Positions 61,661 to 64,000 of a DNA stretch of 64,000 bases are shown here, in pieces. Positions within the stretch are counted from its first letter, which is position 1. Each line of letters starts with the position of its first letter. The notes beneath the pieces are model-generated. The model was not told where the DNA came from. It saw only the letters and a list, made by a program, of their open reading frames with translations, and searched no databases. The position numbers and the translations under genes are program-made. Source of the stretch: an uncultured Victivallales bacterium. Lineage in GTDB: Bacteria; Verrucomicrobiota; Lentisphaeria; Victivallales; UBA1829. The stretch is taken from positions 45,150-109,149 of the forward strand of contig CAKUDG010000007.1 in NCBI GenBank assembly GCA_934644965.1, in the 5' to 3' direction.

Positions 61661-62341
61661 TTATTTCCCGGACGATGATGAGGACGACTGGGACTTCCTG
61701 ATTTCGTATCCCTGAAGGGCGGCCTTTTCCGGATCGGATGACAAATCGAACTGAGATGTTTCCGCACGTGGTTTGACATGTGCGGCAATGATTCCTCTGC
61801 TCCAGAGAGTTTCATCGGCTTTTGCACCGGTCTGAATGGCTTTTTTCTTTTCTCCAAAGAATTTTTCCGTCTCTTTCATCAGAAGGATTCCAGGACCGAG
61901 TGCGACGATGCATTCAGCATCTTGCACTTTGTTCATGGCCGCCCGGATTCTCTTCAGTCTGCTCTGAAGCGGGACTCCCATGGGAACTCCTTCAAAGACC
62001 TGAATGTACTCCGCATCGCTGACGCCCTCTTTCTGCAGAATTTCCAGGAAAGGAGTCATTTCTTCAGGAGTCTGTACTCCGAGGATGAGGATTTTTTCCC
62101 CGGCTGCGGTTTCGGCCGCAGCCCTGGCCACAGCAAAGGCTTCAGCCTGAAACTGATTGATGGCGCCTTCCTTTGCCTGTTTGCTACGGAAGGAATCGCT
62201 GCTGGAATAAAAGTACCATCCGCAGCCGAGAAGACAGAGAAGAACCCCGCAGGCGAGGTAAACAGGTTTCCCGGAACGTTTTCCCATGTAGACAAAAACG
62301 GCTCCGGCCGCTCCGCAGAGGAGTAAAATGAAAATGGACAT
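61661..62341 (-). CDS. membrane protein of unknown function
   Basis: 226 residues, GGAG upstream. Two N-terminal membrane helices (about 2-19 and 28-46, IFILLLCGAAGAVFVYMG and LACGVLLCLLGCGWYFY) precede a soluble alpha/beta domain (about 60-200; EKILILGVQTPEEMTPFLEI, AECIVALGPGILLM) and a poly-Ser tail. The soluble part looks like an open nucleotide-binding-type fold, but I see no catalytic motif. Not recognised. Confidence 0.65.
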   Translation of the reverse strand: MSIFILLLCGAAGAVFVYMGKRSGKPVYLACGVLLCLLGCGWYFYSSSDSFRSKQAKEGAINQFQAEAFAVARAAAETAAGEKILILGVQTPEEMTPFLEILQKEGVSDAEYIQVFEGVPMGVPLQSRLKRIRAAMNKVQDAECIVALGPGILLMKETEKFFGEKKKAIQTGAKADETLWSRGIIAAHVKPRAETSQFDLSSDPEKAALQGYEIRKSQSSSSSSGK

Positions 62342-62540
62342 GCTTGCAAACTCCGAATATTGGAAATGGATATATCAAAAACAAAGGGGATGAAAACAAA
62401 AGAAGCGGGAAAAATCACGGTCTGGAGGGAAGGATCTTTCCCTTTTCCTCCCCCCCCCCGGCAAGGGGAGGGAGGAGGCGGTGGCAGAGGATCCCCCCTC
62501 CCTTTGCAGCAGACACGGGAAACTCCGCGGGTTCCGTTCA

Positions 62541-63416
62541 TCAGATGGCGCACTCGGAAGCACAGAGTCCCGTGGCGTGAGGATCGCTTTCGGCACAGGG
62601 GACATCTCCGATGTTTTCATCATAGAATTCATCGCGGGCCTGGGCTGTGAATTGGGAGACGGAGCCGTCCGCCAGAAGAGTGTTGGCTGTGCCGTATCCC
62701 GTTTCCGTTCCGACATGTCCGAGAAGCGCGGTGCCGGAAAATTCCTTGATCATCGGGGAGGGGGCATGTCTGAAATTGGTATGCACGTAGTCATAAGCCT
62801 TTCCGAGATTGCAGCCGGATCCGTCTGCGAACAGGGCCTTGTCGGGGTATTTTTCATAATTTTTCCCGCTCGGGCCGAAGAAATGAAGATTTGCGGCATA
62901 GGACTGGCCGTAATCGGTGGACCATGTCATGGTTTTCGACCAGTCGGTTATGTCTTCGCCGCCGTTCGACCTCGCATAGACGATGGGACAATGGAAGGTT
63001 TTCACTCGCAGACTGTCCGCGGAAACAGGAGAGACCTGCACATAACGCACTGTCGTGAAGATTCTCAGGGGGACCACCACGGTGTTCTGATCCGCCGTAT
63101 ATCCGCTTGCAGTCGGATCGTTTGAATTCCGGATCATCAGGCGCTGGAAATCCGAGCCGTACATGAAAGTGTAAATGCCGATCTGTTTCAGATTGCTTTT
63201 ACAGGAAATTTCCTGCGCCTTGGCCCGGGCTGCGCTCAGAGCGGGCAGAAGCATCCCCGCCAGAATCGCGATGATCGCTATCACCACCAGAAGTTCTATC
63301 AGCGTAAACGAATGCGCCGCATGGCGGGAGCGAGTCCGCTCCTCCAGCGGACAGAGGAAGCTGTTTTCTGACAAATGCTGCAATTCGACTGGATCCCGGA
63401 AATCTTTCTTTGCCAT
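62541..63416 (-). CDS. type II secretion/pilin-like protein with prepilin leader
   Basis: 291 residues, AGGAG upstream. A 36-residue cytoplasmic leader precedes the N-methylation segment [18 protein letters not shown] (about 37-54); the residue before the cleavage site is Ser rather than the usual Gly. [24 protein letters not shown] and the late ADGSVSQF are typical of the large families of secreted pseudopilin-like proteins in Lentisphaerota and Planctomycetota. Such proteins are abundant and mostly unassigned, probably involved in surface or substrate binding. Confidence 0.9.
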   Translation of the reverse strand: MAKKDFRDPVELQHLSENSFLCPLEERTRSRHAAHSFTLIELLVVIAIIAILAGMLLPALSAARAKAQEISCKSNLKQIGIYTFMYGSDFQRLMIRNSNDPTASGYTADQNTVVVPLRIFTTVRYVQVSPVSADSLRVKTFHCPIVYARSNGGEDITDWSKTMTWSTDYGQSYAANLHFFGPSGKNYEKYPDKALFADGSGCNLGKAYDYVHTNFRHAPSPMIKEFSGTALLGHVGTETGYGTANTLLADGSVSQFTAQARDEFYDENIGDVPCAESDPHATGLCASECAI

Positions 63417-63988
63417 GATTTCTTCTCCTCTTGTGTTGTTTTCTGCATTCCGGAGAATGCCCGGAAAAGGATTCCTGACTTTTCCTGCATCGCTTCCGGA
63501 GAAATGTCAATTCTGTATTCTCTTGAATTCATTTCCAAGGCAAACACTTTCCTTCCCTGGAAACAAGAAATTTCTGACAATGCAATGGATTCTATTCTCC
63601 CCGCGGCCGCCGCCGGGCCATACTTCACCTGACATGCCTCCTTTCCCTTAGTTTTTATTTTTTTGCAGATCTCCATCTCCCTCCCTGGAACAGAGCCCAG
63701 GTAAAGCTTTCTTCTCTGTATGTTGAAAGGATTCAAGATGCCGCTGTCATTTCGGCGTCACAGCTTGTTCAGCTCCTTTCAAAACGAATGCTTCTTGACG
63801 AGAAAAAGGGGGATGATTTCTTTTTCAGAGAGTTCGTTGGATCGTTCCAACAATATAATTATACTTAGTTTCCTGAAATATGTCAGTAGATTTTGGTGGA
63901 GGGATGGCATAAAAAAACATATTTCTAGGTTGTGTCGTCAATAGATTTGTGCTATATTATGCAAACGTCAAAAAAGGATATAGGGAAA
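63417..63988. other. A/T-rich intergenic region at the right edge
   Basis: 572 bases. From about 63830 the sequence is much more A/T-rich than the rest of the window. It contains GTTGGA-TCGT-TCCAAC (63836-63851), a TATAAT at 63854-63859 and the promoter at 63930-63958. A 145-codon minus-strand frame overlapping the pilin gene is rejected. Confidence 0.5.
63930..63958 (+). promoter_or_regulatory. promoter of the gene entering at the right edge
   Basis: TTGTGT (63930-63935), 17 bases, TATATT (63953-63958), 30 bases before the ATG. Confidence 0.5.
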
Positions 63989-64000
63989 ATGGCGAATGCA
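63989..64000 (+). CDS. start of a gene cut by the window edge
   Basis: ATG at 63989 opens a frame (MANA) behind AGGATATAGGG, with a promoter at the right distance. Only four codons are visible, so nothing can be said about the product. Confidence 0.45.

Noticed and set aside
63299..63736. 145-codon minus-strand frame upstream of the pilin-like gene
   Set aside because: It overlaps the pilin start in another frame and has no family resemblance; the pilin gene has its own ribosome-binding site.

Overview
The window is GC-rich bacterial chromosome, almost fully coding. I see no tRNA or rRNA gene, no CRISPR array, no insertion sequence and no prophage. Several features point to the phylum Lentisphaerota (Victivallales, gut type): a pilin-like secreted protein with the [18 protein letters not shown] leader near 63.3 kb, a GH29 fucosidase controlled by an AraC regulator, repeated modules of sugar-phosphate isomerase/epimerase plus Gfo/Idh/MocA dehydrogenase, and many proteins with long Ser/Glu/Pro-rich linkers. 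This placement is inference from gene content, not from a marker-gene search.

Layout. 0.3-4.1 kb (minus): an AsmA-like envelope protein overlapping a double-ACT protein. 4.4-9.3 kb (plus): TPR lipoprotein, DnaG primase, M32 carboxypeptidase and FolB, tightly packed. 9.6-11.1 kb (plus): zinc-ribbon protein and tRNA-dihydrouridine synthase. 11.2-15.7 kb (minus): UDG-superfamily glycosylase, metallo-beta-lactamase-fold hydrolase, a two-gene coiled-coil/membrane cassette and phosphate acetyltransferase. 16-18.4 kb: a sugar isomerase, a FSA-type aldolase and a striking 135-bp structured tandem repeat. 18.5-20.7 kb: AraC regulator divergent from GH29 fucosidase. 20.9-24.8 kb (minus): pyruvate kinase, a lone PTS IIA protein and an M42 aminopeptidase. 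25.2-28.1 kb: AraC regulator divergent from an isomerase-dehydrogenase pair. 28.5-31 kb (plus): FabK/nitronate-monooxygenase-like enzyme, then an overlapping NUDIX, coiled-coil and thioesterase trio. 31.4-33.2 kb: SrkA-like kinase divergent from MarC. 33.3-37 kb: GntR/LacI-type regulator divergent from a dehydrogenase and an isomerase. 37.1-40 kb (minus): MurC overlapping a glycoside hydrolase. 40.4-47.7 kb (minus): acidic zinc-ribbon protein, ankyrin protein, S24-like/HTH protein, RodZ-like protein and FtsK. 48.4-49.6 kb: aminotransferase. 50-54.8 kb (minus): four-gene overlapping operon ending in MutL. 55.3-61.4 kb (plus): ComM-type ATPase, an SGNH hydrolase broken by an in-frame stop, alkaline phosphatase and YibE/F. 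61.7-63.4 kb (minus): membrane protein and pilin-like protein. A new gene begins at the right edge.

How it works together. Most genes are core functions: replication, division, mismatch repair, wall synthesis, lower glycolysis and acetate formation (pyruvate kinase, Pta). Interleaved with them are small, separately regulated glycan and sugar-acid modules. Each carbohydrate module sits beside its own regulator, and two of the divergent intergenic regions carry clear operator-like symmetry: a 14-bp inverted pair at 34.4-34.5 kb and a perfect 14-bp palindrome at 19.35 kb. A third perfect 14-bp palindrome lies upstream of the mutL operon at 54.84 kb. Recognisable promoters recur as TTGAAA-like plus TATATT/TAAAGT-like boxes 16-17 bases apart.
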